A stretch of 26,187 bases of DNA from an uncultured Ruminococcus sp. (GCA_900545125.1 UQXS01000008.1:1-26187), one strand, 5' to 3'; counted from the first letter of the stretch, positions 6,370 to 15,070 are shown. Notes: generated by a model not told the origin, from the sequence alone. A program made the numbers and translations.

Positions 6370-9300
6370 ATGAACATTTTCAAGCAGCTATTCAGCGAGC
6401 TTTCCGGATTTAAAAGCGTCAGGGAAGCAATAGACAAAAAAATCTCACCCGTCTCCGTGACGGGTCTTTCCCATATACACAGAGCTCAGCTTATCACCGC
6501 CCTTGACGGAAACAACGTAAATCTGGTCATAACCGGCTCGGAAGCGGAAGCTAAAAAACTCTGCGATGATATCAATATGATGACAGGCAGCGAAAGAGCC
6601 GTCCTCTTCCCCTCAAAAGAACTCGTTCTCACACCCGTTGACAGTTCCAACCACGAATACGAGCATATGCGCATCTCTGCCCTTGACCGCTCTCTTCACG
6701 GCAGCTGCGGCGTTCTCTGCGCTTCTGTCGAAGCCGTAATGCAGCCGGTCATCCCTCCGGAAACGCTTATATCTTCGGCTCTGGAACTATCCGTCGGACA
6801 GGAAATCGACCTGCCGAAACTCTGCACCGATCTTTCGCACTTCGGTTATATGCGGTGCGAAAAGGTGGAGGGAGCTTCACAGTTCTCCGTCCGTGGCTCT
6901 ATTCTCGACATATTCCCGGTTCAGTGCGGAAAACCAGTGCGCATTGAACTTTTCGGCGATGAGATCGACACAATATCCGAGTTCGAGACCGATACCCAGC
7001 GCAGAACGGATTCACTTGAAAAAATCGCCATATCCCCTGCCGGAGAAGTCCTTTACGACAAGGACGAACTGGCAGACAAAATTGAAGATCTCTGCAAAAA
7101 AGTCCGTGGAAAACGTACAGAGCTTGTCCGTGAGCATCTCGGCGCAGATGTGAACAGACTGCGTGCCGGCGAGATACTTTCCCACAGCGTCAAGTACTAT
7201 CCGCTTGTATACAGCGAACCGAAAACCGTTTTCGACTATATTGACGGCGTTGTGCTTTTCAGTGATTTTTCCGCCGTTATGGACAGCGCATCCGGTATAT
7301 CCTCACGCTACAGCGAGGATGTGAAGATACTTCTGGAGGACGGTCAGCTTTGCAGGGGGCTTGACGGATATATTATCGACCTGCCCGAAATACAGCATAT
7401 CGCAGAAAAACACGTCTGCCTCTATATGAGCAGCTTTATGCAGGGCGGCGAACGCATAGACTTCCGCCGTCTCGTGAGCTTTGAAGCAATGCAGACCGCC
7501 CCGTGGAGCGGCGAAATGAGTCAGCTTTTCGACGATCTTACCGGTTTCCGTGACCGTGGATACCGCATGATACTGGCTGCCGGAAGCGAAAAAACTCTTC
7601 CTATAATAAAACAGGATCTCGAAGAAAAAGGCATTCCCTGCGATATCCACGAAGAAAATTCCTCCCCCCTCTGCGGCAGAACTTACCTTATGACGGGAAG
7701 CTTCGGCGGCGGCTTTGAATACCCTGAAAACAAGACCGTTCTTATCACACAGGGACGTGCAATGGATTCCTCCCGGAAAAAAAGCCGGAAAAAGAAAAAC
7801 AAGGCAGAAGAAATACGCAGTCTATCCGATATCACCGAAGGCGACCTTGTGGTACATTCAGGCCACGGAATAGGCAGATTCATGGGCATAAACAAGCTGG
7901 AATTCGACGGCGTTACAAAAGACTACATAACTATTCAGTACGCCGGAACGGATAAGCTTTATATCCCCGTCACGCAGCTTGACCTTGTATCTAAATATAT
8001 CGGCCCACGTGACAATTCCGGCGTAAAACTCAGCAAGCTCTCCTCCGGCGACTGGCAGAAAACCAGAAACAAAGTAAAAAGTGCCGTAAAGGATATGGCG
8101 CACGAACTTATCGCACTATACGCCAAACGTGAAAAAAGTCCGGGATTCGCTTTCTATCCCGACGACGAAATACAGCGTGATTTTGAGGATCGTTTCCCAT
8201 ACGCCGAAACAGACGACCAGCTTCAGTCAATCGCCGAAATCAAAGCGGATATGGAACGTGCCCGCCCGATGGAACGTCTGCTCTGCGGCGATGTGGGCTT
8301 CGGAAAAACAGAAGTGGCTCTCCGTGCAGCTATGAAATGCGTGCTCTCAGGCAAGCAGTGCGCTATTCTCGCACCTACGACGGTTCTCGCCTATCAGCAC
8401 TATCAGACGGCTCTGCGGCGGTTCGAGCATTTCCCCGTTAATATAGAACTCCTGTCACGCTACAGAAATCCAAAGCAGCAGGAGGAAATTATAAAAAAAC
8501 TGAAACAGGGCAGGATCGACATACTCATCGGCACACACAAAATTATACAGAAAAGCGTCGTCTTCAAGGATCTCGGACTTGCAATAATCGACGAGGAACA
8601 GCGCTTCGGTGTGGCTCACAAGGAAAAGTTCAAGGAGGCATTCACCGAAGTTGACGTGCTCATGCTCTCCGCTACGCCTATCCCCCGAACACTGAACATG
8701 GCAATGAGCGGTATACGTGATATGTCCGTTATCGAAGAACCGCCACAAGACAGATATCCCGTTCAGACCTATGTCATCGAATACAATACCGGCTCTGTTA
8801 TACAGGCAATCGTCCGGGAACTCCGCCGGGGAGGTCAGGTCTATTACATCCACAACCGGGTGGAAACAATTATGGGCTGCGCCGCACGGCTGCACGAATA
8901 TCTGCCGGATGCAAGAATAGCCTGCGCCCACGGCAAAATGAACGAGGAGGAAATGTCCGATATCTGGGAACAGCTGGTGGAACATGAGATCGACATTCTT
9001 GTCTGCACCACGATTATTGAGACCGGAGTGGATGTGCCCAACGTAAACACCCTTATAATCGAAGATTCCGACCGTTTCGGACTGTCTCAGCTCTATCAGC
9101 TCCGGGGACGTGTGGGACGCTCCAACCGTCGTGGATATGCCTATTTTACGTATCAGCGTGACAAGGTGCTGACGGAAATCGCTTCAAAACGTCTCAGCGC
9201 CATGAGGGAATTCACTCAGTTCGGCAGCGGATTCCGCATTGCTCTGCGTGATCTGGAAATAAGAGGCGCAGGAAGTATACTAAGCGGAAAACAGCACGGT

Positions 9301-9834
9301 CACATGGAAGCTGTAGGATATGATATGTACCTCCGCCTGCTGTCCGAAGCAATATCAGAGGAAAAAGGAGAACAGCCCGAAAAAATACCGGAATGTCTGG
9401 TGGATATACAAATTGAGGCACATATTCCGGAAAAGTACATTTCAAGCCTGAATCAGCGGCTTGATGTGTACAGAAAAATCATGACCGTTACCGAAGATGC
9501 CGACAAAACAGATCTCCTTGATGAGCTTATCGACCGCTATGGCGATCCGCCGAAATCAGTGGTGGGTCTTATTGACGTTTCTCTGCTGAGAAACAAGGCT
9601 GCTCATCTGGGAATCACTGAAATATCGCAGAAAAACGGCTCAATGTATTTCTACACGGAATACGTTTCGGCAGAACAGATCGCCGCCCTTTCAGCCGCTT
9701 ATAAGGGAAGAATAACTTTCAACGGCATGGGGAAATCCTACGTTTCGGTGAAGATAACGCCCAAAGTCCGCCCCTTTGATATGATGAGGGAAACTGTAGA
9801 GATTTTCAACAACGCAAGGCAGGTCAATTCATGA
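6370..9834 (+). CDS. mfd: Transcription-repair coupling factor Mfd
   Basis: Mfd pushes stalled RNA polymerase off damaged DNA and recruits UvrA. The product has 1154 residues, normal for the family. In order it shows UvrB-like domains (1-about 330, including ASQFSVRGSILDIFP), a divergent domain 3, a basic linker (about 470-478), the polymerase-interacting RID/CarD-like domain (about 487-560), and a superfamily 2 translocase. The translocase has Walker A GDVGFGKT (640-647), DEEQ box (741-744), and the SATPIPRTLNM and QLRGRVGRS motifs. The TRCF C-terminal domain follows. ATG 6370 was chosen because AAGGAG lies 7 nt upstream; an in-frame GTG at 6340 overlaps the pth stop and lacks a site. The pth-mfd pairing is common in Firmicutes. 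Confidence 0.98.
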   Translation: MNIFKQLFSELSGFKSVREAIDKKISPVSVTGLSHIHRAQLITALDGNNVNLVITGSEAEAKKLCDDINMMTGSERAVLFPSKELVLTPVDSSNHEYEHMRISALDRSLHGSCGVLCASVEAVMQPVIPPETLISSALELSVGQEIDLPKLCTDLSHFGYMRCEKVEGASQFSVRGSILDIFPVQCGKPVRIELFGDEIDTISEFETDTQRRTDSLEKIAISPAGEVLYDKDELADKIEDLCKKVRGKRTELVREHLGADVNRLRAGEILSHSVKYYPLVYSEPKTVFDYIDGVVLFSDFSAVMDSASGISSRYSEDVKILLEDGQLCRGLDGYIIDLPEIQHIAEKHVCLYMSSFMQGGERIDFRRLVSFEAMQTAPWSGEMSQLFDDLTGFRDRGYRMILAAGSEKTLPIIKQDLEEKGIPCDIHEENSSPLCGRTYLMTGSFGGGFEYPENKTVLITQGRAMDSSRKKSRKKKNKAEEIRSLSDITEGDLVVHSGHGIGRFMGINKLEFDGVTKDYITIQYAGTDKLYIPVTQLDLVSKYIGPRDNSGVKLSKLSSGDWQKTRNKVKSAVKDMAHELIALYAKREKSPGFAFYPDDEIQRDFEDRFPYAETDDQLQSIAEIKADMERARPMERLLCGDVGFGKTEVALRAAMKCVLSGKQCAILAPTTVLAYQHYQTALRRFEHFPVNIELLSRYRNPKQQEEIIKKLKQGRIDILIGTHKIIQKSVVFKDLGLAIIDEEQRFGVAHKEKFKEAFTEVDVLMLSATPIPRTLNMAMSGIRDMSVIEEPPQDRYPVQTYVIEYNTGSVIQAIVRELRRGGQVYYIHNRVETIMGCAARLHEYLPDARIACAHGKMNEEEMSDIWEQLVEHEIDILVCTTIIETGVDVPNVNTLIIEDSDRFGLSQLYQLRGRVGRSNRRGYAYFTYQRDKVLTEIASKRLSAMREFTQFGSGFRIALRDLEIRGAGSILSGKQHGHMEAVGYDMYLRLLSEAISEEKGEQPEKIPECLVDIQIEAHIPEKYISSLNQRLDVYRKIMTVTEDADKTDLLDELIDRYGDPPKSVVGLIDVSLLRNKAAHLGITEISQKNGSMYFYTEYVSAEQIAALSAAYKGRITFNGMGKSYVSVKITPKVRPFDMMRETVEIFNNARQVNS

Positions 9835-9853
9835 TTTTTTTACATTATCTGTA

Positions 9854-9882
9854 TTTACTTTAACATTTTTTTGTGATAAAAT
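9854..9882 (+). promoter_or_regulatory. Promoter of the lipoprotein gene at 9952
   Basis: The elements are -35 TTTACT (9854-9859), a 17-nt spacer, and -10 TAAAAT (9877-9882) preceded by TGTGA. The gene is therefore probably independent of mfd, although no terminator follows mfd. The leader carries an AGCCTGT/ACAGGCT inverted repeat (9905-9933) just before the ribosome binding site. Confidence 0.65.
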
Positions 9883-9904
9883 AAAAATAATTCTGAAACT
9901 TTAA

Positions 9905-9933
9905 AGCCTGTTCAGCACCTCACTGCACAGGCT
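9905..9933 (+). repeat. Leader inverted repeat before the lipoprotein
   Basis: AGCCTGT (9905-9911) and ACAGGCT (9927-9933) pair as a 7-bp stem with a 15-nt loop. No T-run follows; instead AGAAGGAGA, the ribosome binding site of the next gene, begins 3 nt downstream. It could affect translation or mRNA stability. It is not a convincing mfd terminator. Confidence 0.45.
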
Positions 9934-9951
9934 CTTAGAAGGAGATAAAAG

Positions 9952-10692
9952 ATGACCGGAAAAATAACGGCTGTCCTGCCGGCAGTCTGCTTTATACTAT
10001 CCGTTTATTTATGCGGATGCGGAAAAAAATCCGAAAACAAAGAAAAAACCGTTCCGCCTCCTCCGGTAGAATGCGGTGATCCAAACGCCGTGACTTTCGA
10101 CGACGGCTTATTTTCCTTTGTCAGCATTATTAACGATGATAAACAATCGGCGGTCGGAGATCTTTCAGTAACCGAAATCGAGGGCAATAAAATGCTGAAA
10201 TTCACAGATGACTTCTCTGTTCCTGCCGAAGAAAAAGTCCAGAAACTCAGCATTAATGCGGCTCAGCTTCTCGCCCCGGAAGATCTTGCCAGAGTACGCT
10301 CTATCGAATTCGACCTTTACGCCGATGCCGTTTCCGAAAACTATACCAATCAGGACGGCAATAAAGTCAAGGCTCCCGGAACTATCTGCGCCGGAGGAGG
10401 CACAGTGACCGCCAAGGAAAATGAAGAGGATGAGGGCACATGGTACGATTTTGCCGAGTTTGAGGGCGGTGAATACAACTGTGAACGCTCAGGGGCTGTC
10501 CATGCCTGCTTTAAATTTCTGCTTGCCGACAGCGGTATTTGCTGGGATGAAAACATGAAAGACGCAAATTTCCTGGTAATGCGCTGGGGCTCGGAGAACG
10601 ATTCCAATCTTTATATTGACAATATTGTTTTTTATGACGAAAACGGTCAGTCTATTCCGGTGGATACCATCTCTGAGGACACCACGGAATAA
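9952..10692 (+). CDS. Putative lipoprotein with carbohydrate-binding-like fold
   Basis: The 246-residue product begins with a lipoprotein signal peptide whose lipobox L-C-G-C puts the lipidated Cys at 23. A short Lys/Glu/Pro linker follows (24-39). The rest (about 45-240) is rich in alternating strands and ends in NLYIDNIVFYDENGQ, a closing-strand pattern typical of jelly-roll modules such as CBM4/CBM11-like domains. The part around IEFDLYADAVS also fits. I recognise no catalytic motif, so a surface-anchored ligand-binding protein is the best guess from fold pattern only. ATG 9952 has AAGGAGA 7 nt upstream. It has its own promoter and ends at a strong terminator. Confidence 0.8.
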   Translation: MTGKITAVLPAVCFILSVYLCGCGKKSENKEKTVPPPPVECGDPNAVTFDDGLFSFVSIINDDKQSAVGDLSVTEIEGNKMLKFTDDFSVPAEEKVQKLSINAAQLLAPEDLARVRSIEFDLYADAVSENYTNQDGNKVKAPGTICAGGGTVTAKENEEDEGTWYDFAEFEGGEYNCERSGAVHACFKFLLADSGICWDENMKDANFLVMRWGSENDSNLYIDNIVFYDENGQSIPVDTISEDTTE

Positions 10693-10728
10693 AAAATCCG
10701 CAGTATTTATTGAATACTGCGGATTTTT
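10692..10728. terminator. Bidirectional terminator between convergent genes
   Basis: Two 16-nt arms (AAAAATCCGCAGTATT and its exact complement) surround a 5-nt loop. The A-run on one side and T-run on the other make a good intrinsic terminator in both directions. It serves the lipoprotein gene (+) and the DUF2130 gene (-), which ends 8 nt away. Confidence 0.93.
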
Positions 10729-10735
10729 ATACTCG

Positions 10736-11980
10736 TTAATTATCAGAACCTGATGTTATTGCAAGCAACGACGGACTATCCTTGGCAAGCTTTTTTAAAG
10801 ATATTTTATCAAGCTTTTTATTGGCAGTCCCAAACTGCTTTTTTGAAAGTTCAAGATTTTCCTTAACGCTTTCAAGGTCTTTTATAACGTTCCCAATTTC
10901 TGTAATTGCCTCATCTAAATTATTTTTTGCGTAATTAAAACTTTTTAAAAAATCATCTTTAAAACCAATTAATTTTCTCTCAAAATTCTCGATGTCTATA
11001 TTCTCCTGTTCAAGATCAACCACACGTTTTTTGTATTTGGTAACATTCATGGCGGCGTTGCGGAGAATAGAAATTATAGTCAGAAAGCACTGTGGGCGGA
11101 CGATATACATCTTTTCAAAATGTACGTCCTGCGGGATAGTTATGCCCTGATTATAATATTCATTGTCCGACTCCAGCATGGAGACAAGCACGGCATATTC
11201 GCAGTTTTTTGTCTTTCTGTCCTTGTCAAGTTCTTTCAGGAAATGTTCATTTTTGTGTTTGGTTTTGGTAGTATCCATTTCGTTTTTCATCTCAAACATG
11301 ATAGACAGCAGTTCGTTGCCGTATTCGTCAAGTTCACGATAGATAAAGTCGCCCTTACTGTTTTCGGCAACAGTATTATCCTTGCCGAAAGTTACACGAC
11401 CAGACGGAAAATAGCCCTGTATCTTCCGGAATTCCTGCTCGCAGTGCTGCTCGAGGCTTTCTCCAATCATTTTTGTAGAAAGACTGGTTTTGAAGTCCTT
11501 GTAATATTCAACCAGTTCCTGCTGCTTTTTTAATTCAGCTTCATATTCGGCTTTCTGTATATCACGTTCGGCTTTGATCTTATCAACAGCGTCTCTGACA
11601 GCAAGCTCATGCTGAACGATATTTCTTTTTAATTCGAGACTCAATTCGCTGATCTTTTCATCCTTTGGCTTGACAGCCTTTGCGATTTCGGCGTCAATTT
11701 TCAATTTCTGATTTTCTTCATTACTTTTTATCTTTTGTTCGAGATTGGAAACCGACTGCTTTAAGCTGCTTATTTCCTTATCTTTGGATGATTCAACCTC
11801 ATTGATTCTGCTTTTTATATCCAAAGCGTGCTTTTCTTCAAGATTCTTTTTTAATTCCTTCTCACGTTTTTCAATTTCCTTGTCAAATTCGCTGGTACGA
11901 ACCTGATTCAGAATAGCCGAAAAATCAGCTTCATCAATTGGAATTACTTTTCCACAACTTGGACATTTAATTTCACTTAT
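10736..11980 (-). CDS. DUF2130 coiled-coil protein with zinc ribbon, ATA start
   Basis: This looks like a DUF2130 family protein of about 414 residues. An N-terminal zinc-ribbon-like CPSC pair is followed by DEADFSAILNQVR, then a long coiled coil (about 40-190), then the conserved domain (EQHCEQEFRKIQ, FEMKNEMD, NCEYAVLVSMLE, MYIVRPQCFLTIIS), and a final coiled coil. The frame opens after a TGA at 11989..11987. Its only start-like codons before TTG 11824 are ATC and ATA. ATA at 11980..11978 falls where homologues, as I recall them, have Met (ISEIKCPSCGK), with AAGGTG upstream. Starting at TTG 11824 would lose the zinc ribbon and leave 362 residues. So this is either non-canonical initiation or a damaged start codon. 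The gene is visibly AT-richer than its neighbours. It follows GH94 by 52 nt. Function unknown. Confidence 0.75.
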   Translation of the reverse strand: MSEIKCPSCGKVIPIDEADFSAILNQVRTSEFDKEIEKREKELKKNLEEKHALDIKSRINEVESSKDKEISSLKQSVSNLEQKIKSNEENQKLKIDAEIAKAVKPKDEKISELSLELKRNIVQHELAVRDAVDKIKAERDIQKAEYEAELKKQQELVEYYKDFKTSLSTKMIGESLEQHCEQEFRKIQGYFPSGRVTFGKDNTVAENSKGDFIYRELDEYGNELLSIMFEMKNEMDTTKTKHKNEHFLKELDKDRKTKNCEYAVLVSMLESDNEYYNQGITIPQDVHFEKMYIVRPQCFLTIISILRNAAMNVTKYKKRVVDLEQENIDIENFERKLIGFKDDFLKSFNYAKNNLDEAITEIGNVIKDLESVKENLELSKKQFGTANKKLDKISLKKLAKDSPSLLAITSGSDN

Positions 11981-12032
11981 GATAAATCACCTTCCCTATA
12001 TTTGTGTATGCAGCTTTGAAACTGCATTATAA

Positions 12033-14429
12033 TTATCCGAGAATTACCTTTATTTCGTTGGTATCAGCAAGCATTTCAGCCGGGATGTAATTACCCTCCA
12101 GCATTGTGCCGTTGAGAGTTACCTCCTTAACGCCCGATTCAACGTGAGCGGAATTATCAATCGTGATATTGAGTTTCTTGCCACGGAAATTCTTCTCGAT
12201 CTTAAATCCGTCCCATTCTGACGGAATAGACGGCGAGATCATCAGTCCGTCAGCGTCAGGCCGCATACCGCAGATACCCTCGACGCATCCGACCATAACA
12301 GTCGAAGCAGTACCGGTGAGCCAGTGAACGTGAGAACGTCCCTCAAACGGAGAAGCCTTTGATTCGGTAAACTGGCCGTGAACATAGGGCTCCATAACAC
12401 GTATCTCAGCCTTGTCGTTCATAGCGGCAGGAGAACTTTCCATAAAGTATTCAAACGCACGGTTTCCGTGTCCGAGAAGAGCTTCAGCAAGAATCAGCCA
12501 GCCCTGCGACTGTGAGAAAATACCGCCGTTTTCTTTTGTATCGGCATTGAAAATATGCATGAGTGCGCCGTCAAAATAGTGCTCCTTATAGGGCGGATCC
12601 ATAAGCTTAGCGCCGTAGGGAGTGTTAAGTATCTCATGAACGCTGTTCATAGCCTTTTCTGCCTGCTGTTCAGACGCAAATCTGGAAATAACGCTCCATG
12701 ACTGCGGATTAAGCCACATACTTGCTTCGGGATCTTTTTTTGCACCTACCAGAACACCGTCCTCACGGATGCCACGGATAAATCTGTCCTCGTCCCAGCA
12801 CTTTTCAAGAGCTTCTGCAAGCTTGCACTGAACATCGTCAATATAAGCGATATAGTCGGTATCGTTCTTTAAAATTGCCATTTCCTTGATAGTTGTCATT
12901 GCGTAGTAAAGCTGGAAAGCAACAAATGTTGACTCACCTTTTGCACCAAGTCTCAAACAGTCATTCCAGTCAGCATGAAGTCCCGCAGGCATATCGTGAT
13001 CGCCGAGACGCTCCATAGAGAAGCGGATAGCATTTTTCAGATGATCGTAAACCGTATCATCACCGCCGTTTGCATAAACGATCACTTCATCCAGAAAACC
13101 TTTGTTTCCGGTTTCGCCAATATATTTTACAATGGTCGGGAAGAGCCATAATGCGTCGTCTGCACGGTAGGATGGATGTCCGGTCTCCTTTACGTATTCA
13201 GGATCGTCAGGAGTATTCTCATGACCTGCATTATGATTGAACTTTACAAGAGGAAGTCCGCCGCCGTTGTCAACCTGGGCGGAAAGCATAAATCTGATCT
13301 TTTCCGCAGCCATTTCCGGATCAAGGTGAATAATTCCCTGAATGTCCTGGACTGTATCACGGTATCCGTAGCCGTTTCTGAGACCGCAGTAAATGAACGA
13401 AGCCGCTCTTGACCAGATAAATGTGATGAAGCACTGATAAGCGTTCCAGACGTTTATCATATTGTTGAATTCAGCGGACGGAGTTTCAACTCTGAAATTA
13501 GAAAGCTGACCATGCCAGTAATCTTTGAGCTGTGCGATATCGGCATCAACTCTGCCGGATATCTTGTATTCGTCCAGAATAGCGGTTGCCTGAGCGTTGT
13601 CTTTCTGACCCATGATATAGATAAGTTCCGCTGTTTCACCGGGTTTAAGCGTAATATCAGACTGGAGTGCGCCGCAGGAATTGCTGTTGAAGTTCATAGC
13701 GTTATTGCATTTGCCGTTCTCAACTGCTATAGGATTTGAGTATGTTCTGTAAGGACCGATAAAATCGCTGAGTGAACCATTGCAGGCAGTTACATCGGCT
13801 CCGACCATTCCGAAAAAACGTTCACGATGATTTGAGCCTGTTTCGTCAACGCCGTCATTTTCATTCATATGCTGGATGACCTTGTTGTCCTCAAAGCTTG
13901 TACGTGTAATAAAAAGTGTATACTGGAGATTTACCTGATCCTGCTCGTAATTGGGTTCGTTGGTGAACTCCACAAAACCGAAAATGGAAAGCTTTCTCTC
14001 CTTATCGCTGTTATTGGTGATCTTAGCACGCCATACTTCATATGTCCTTCCGTAGGGCACATAATATGTTGTCTCAGAGCCGATACCTGCATATTCTGAA
14101 CTGATAACGGTATATGCTGTACCGTGGCGGCATTCGGATTTGTACTGATCCAGAGGCTTGCCCACAGGCTGCCATGAAGCCGACCAGTAATCGCTGGTTT
14201 CATTGTCACGGATGTAAATATAACGTCCCGGAAGAGCCATATCCGAATTGAAGCGGAAACGGGATATTCTTCCGTTTGCACCGGATTTAACAAAACTGTA
14301 GCCTGCGGCATTATTTGAGATCATTGCGCCGTATTCCGGATCGCCGAGGTAATTTGCCCACGGGGCGGGAGTTGCTGGATTGGTAATTACATATTCCATG
14401 TTTTCAAGGTCAAAGTGTCCGTACTGCAT
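12033..14429 (-). CDS. cbpA: Cellobiose phosphorylase, GH94
   Basis: This enzyme splits cellobiose with inorganic phosphate into glucose 1-phosphate and glucose in the cytoplasm, saving one ATP per disaccharide compared with hydrolysis plus kinase. No signal peptide is present. The 798-residue product has the family N-terminus MQYGHFDLENMEYVITNP, the segment PAPWANYLGDPEYGAMISN, and the GLRNGYGYRDTVQD and HADWNDCLRLG motifs. The Asp of DWND (487) is the catalytic acid by family alignment. ATG 14429 was chosen because AAAGGAG precedes it at 7 nt and the protein start matches known enzymes. The frame stays open to ATG 14522, only about 6 nt from the predicted transcription start. Cellodextrin phosphorylase is less likely. 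Confidence 0.93.
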   Translation of the reverse strand: MQYGHFDLENMEYVITNPATPAPWANYLGDPEYGAMISNNAAGYSFVKSGANGRISRFRFNSDMALPGRYIYIRDNETSDYWSASWQPVGKPLDQYKSECRHGTAYTVISSEYAGIGSETTYYVPYGRTYEVWRAKITNNSDKERKLSIFGFVEFTNEPNYEQDQVNLQYTLFITRTSFEDNKVIQHMNENDGVDETGSNHRERFFGMVGADVTACNGSLSDFIGPYRTYSNPIAVENGKCNNAMNFNSNSCGALQSDITLKPGETAELIYIMGQKDNAQATAILDEYKISGRVDADIAQLKDYWHGQLSNFRVETPSAEFNNMINVWNAYQCFITFIWSRAASFIYCGLRNGYGYRDTVQDIQGIIHLDPEMAAEKIRFMLSAQVDNGGGLPLVKFNHNAGHENTPDDPEYVKETGHPSYRADDALWLFPTIVKYIGETGNKGFLDEVIVYANGGDDTVYDHLKNAIRFSMERLGDHDMPAGLHADWNDCLRLGAKGESTFVAFQLYYAMTTIKEMAILKNDTDYIAYIDDVQCKLAEALEKCWDEDRFIRGIREDGVLVGAKKDPEASMWLNPQSWSVISRFASEQQAEKAMNSVHEILNTPYGAKLMDPPYKEHYFDGALMHIFNADTKENGGIFSQSQGWLILAEALLGHGNRAFEYFMESSPAAMNDKAEIRVMEPYVHGQFTESKASPFEGRSHVHWLTGTASTVMVGCVEGICGMRPDADGLMISPSIPSEWDGFKIEKNFRGKKLNITIDNSAHVESGVKEVTLNGTMLEGNYIPAEMLADTNEIKVILG

Positions 14430-14459
14430 ATTTTTTCTCCTTTTGATGCTTTGAACTTC

Positions 14460-14491
14460 AGGCAGTGCCGCATATTCGGCAGCTGATGCCT
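14460..14491 (-). promoter_or_regulatory. Leader stem-loop upstream of cellobiose phosphorylase
   Basis: In the leader between the GH94 promoter and its start, AGGCA/TGCCT arms enclose TGCCG/CGGCA arms around a 6-nt loop. The inner and outer stems are separated by an unequal bulge. It lies about 30 nt 5' of the ATG, outside the ribosome binding site. The same bases are also an open frame in phase with the gene. Confidence 0.4.
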
Positions 14492-14534
14492 TTGTCATGT
14501 AATGTTGCCTTAACAAGCTCATACTATTATTATA

Positions 14535-14563
14535 ATAATACCATTTTCAATCGTTAATGTCAA
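14535..14563 (-). promoter_or_regulatory. Promoter of the GH94 gene
   Basis: The minus strand has a consensus -35 TTGACA (14563..14558), an exact 17-nt spacer and -10 TATTAT (14540..14535). Transcription would start near 14528, leaving about 100 nt of leader. Upstream, the octamer TTAACGTC (plus strand) occurs at 14589-14596 and 14618-14625, with a near copy TTAATGTC overlapping the -35. Confidence 0.85.
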
Positions 14564-14657
14564 TACAGGCATTCTGTTTTAATAGCGTTTAACGTCGTTT
14601 TGTACAATCTTACCAAATTAACGTCAGAAAAATTTTATGCTTTTTCTTACATTCCTC
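14564..14657. other. Divergent intergenic region between GH94 and secG promoters
   Basis: The 377 nt between the GH94 and secG starts hold no gene. Two divergent promoters, two leaders and, between the promoters, the TTAACGTC repeats described with the GH94 promoter account for it. No terminator is seen, as expected for divergent units. Confidence 0.6.
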
Positions 14658-14686
14658 TTGAAATGGGGAAAAAAATATGATATAAT
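14658..14686 (+). promoter_or_regulatory. Promoter of secG
   Basis: The elements are -35 TTGAAA (14658-14663), a 17-nt spacer, and -10 TATAAT (14681-14686) preceded by TATGA. It gives a roughly 115-nt structured leader before secG. Confidence 0.88.
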
Positions 14687-14707
14687 GATAAAGTTAATTG
14701 AAACATA

Positions 14708-14756
14708 CAGGATGGGCTGCCTCTGAATCCTGTCTGATTAACCAAAATTCAGACAG
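14708..14756 (+). promoter_or_regulatory. secG leader with mutually exclusive hairpins
   Basis: Three pairings compete in the leader: CAGGAT (14708-14713) with ATCCTG (14727-14732); TCTGAAT (14722-14728) with ATTCAGA (14747-14753); and CTGTCTGA (14730-14737) with TCAGACAG (14749-14756). The last is the longest. They share bases, so they cannot all form at once. No U-run follows directly, and the secG ribosome binding site is about 35 nt further on. Confidence 0.4.
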
Positions 14757-14806
14757 ATGCCGCCGCCGATTTCCTGTTGCACTACCATAACGGAGGTTTA
14801 ATTATT

Positions 14807-15070
14807 ATGACAATGCCGACACTTGAAATCGTAGGAGGAATTATCCTCCTTGTACTCTGCGCACTTATTATCGTGCTTTGCCTTTCTCAGGAACAAAAAT
14901 CTCAGGACAGTATGTCAGCCGCTCTGACAGGAGCAAGTTCCGATTCATTCTACGGCAAAAACGAGGGCAGAACCAAAGAAGCGATACTCAACAAGATTAC
15001 AAGATTTCTTGGAATCATTATGTTTATTATTGTTCTTGCAATCAACATAATCCCGATTTCTTCTAAGTAA
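14807..15070 (+). CDS. secG: Preprotein translocase subunit SecG
   Basis: SecG is the small accessory membrane subunit of the SecYEG channel. The 87-residue product has two membrane segments (8-26 and 67-84). The family signature between them runs GASSDSFYGKNEGRTKEAIL (42-61). ATG 14807 follows CGGAGGT; ATG 14813 two codons later is also possible. Its order before rnr is a familiar Firmicute arrangement (secG-rnr-smpB), though smpB is missing here. A terminator follows, so part of the transcription stops before rnr. Confidence 0.95.
   Translation: MTMPTLEIVGGIILLVLCALIIVLCLSQEQKSQDSMSAALTGASSDSFYGKNEGRTKEAILNKITRFLGIIMFIIVLAINIIPISSK

Noticed and set aside
9832..9850. T-run right after the mfd stop as terminator
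   Set aside because: No hairpin precedes it; the stem lies inside the coding region or not at all.
14503..14514. Shared 12-mer with 18215-18226 as proof of a mobile repeat
   Set aside because: In a window of this size several 12-base matches are expected by chance, so it supports the repeat idea only weakly.
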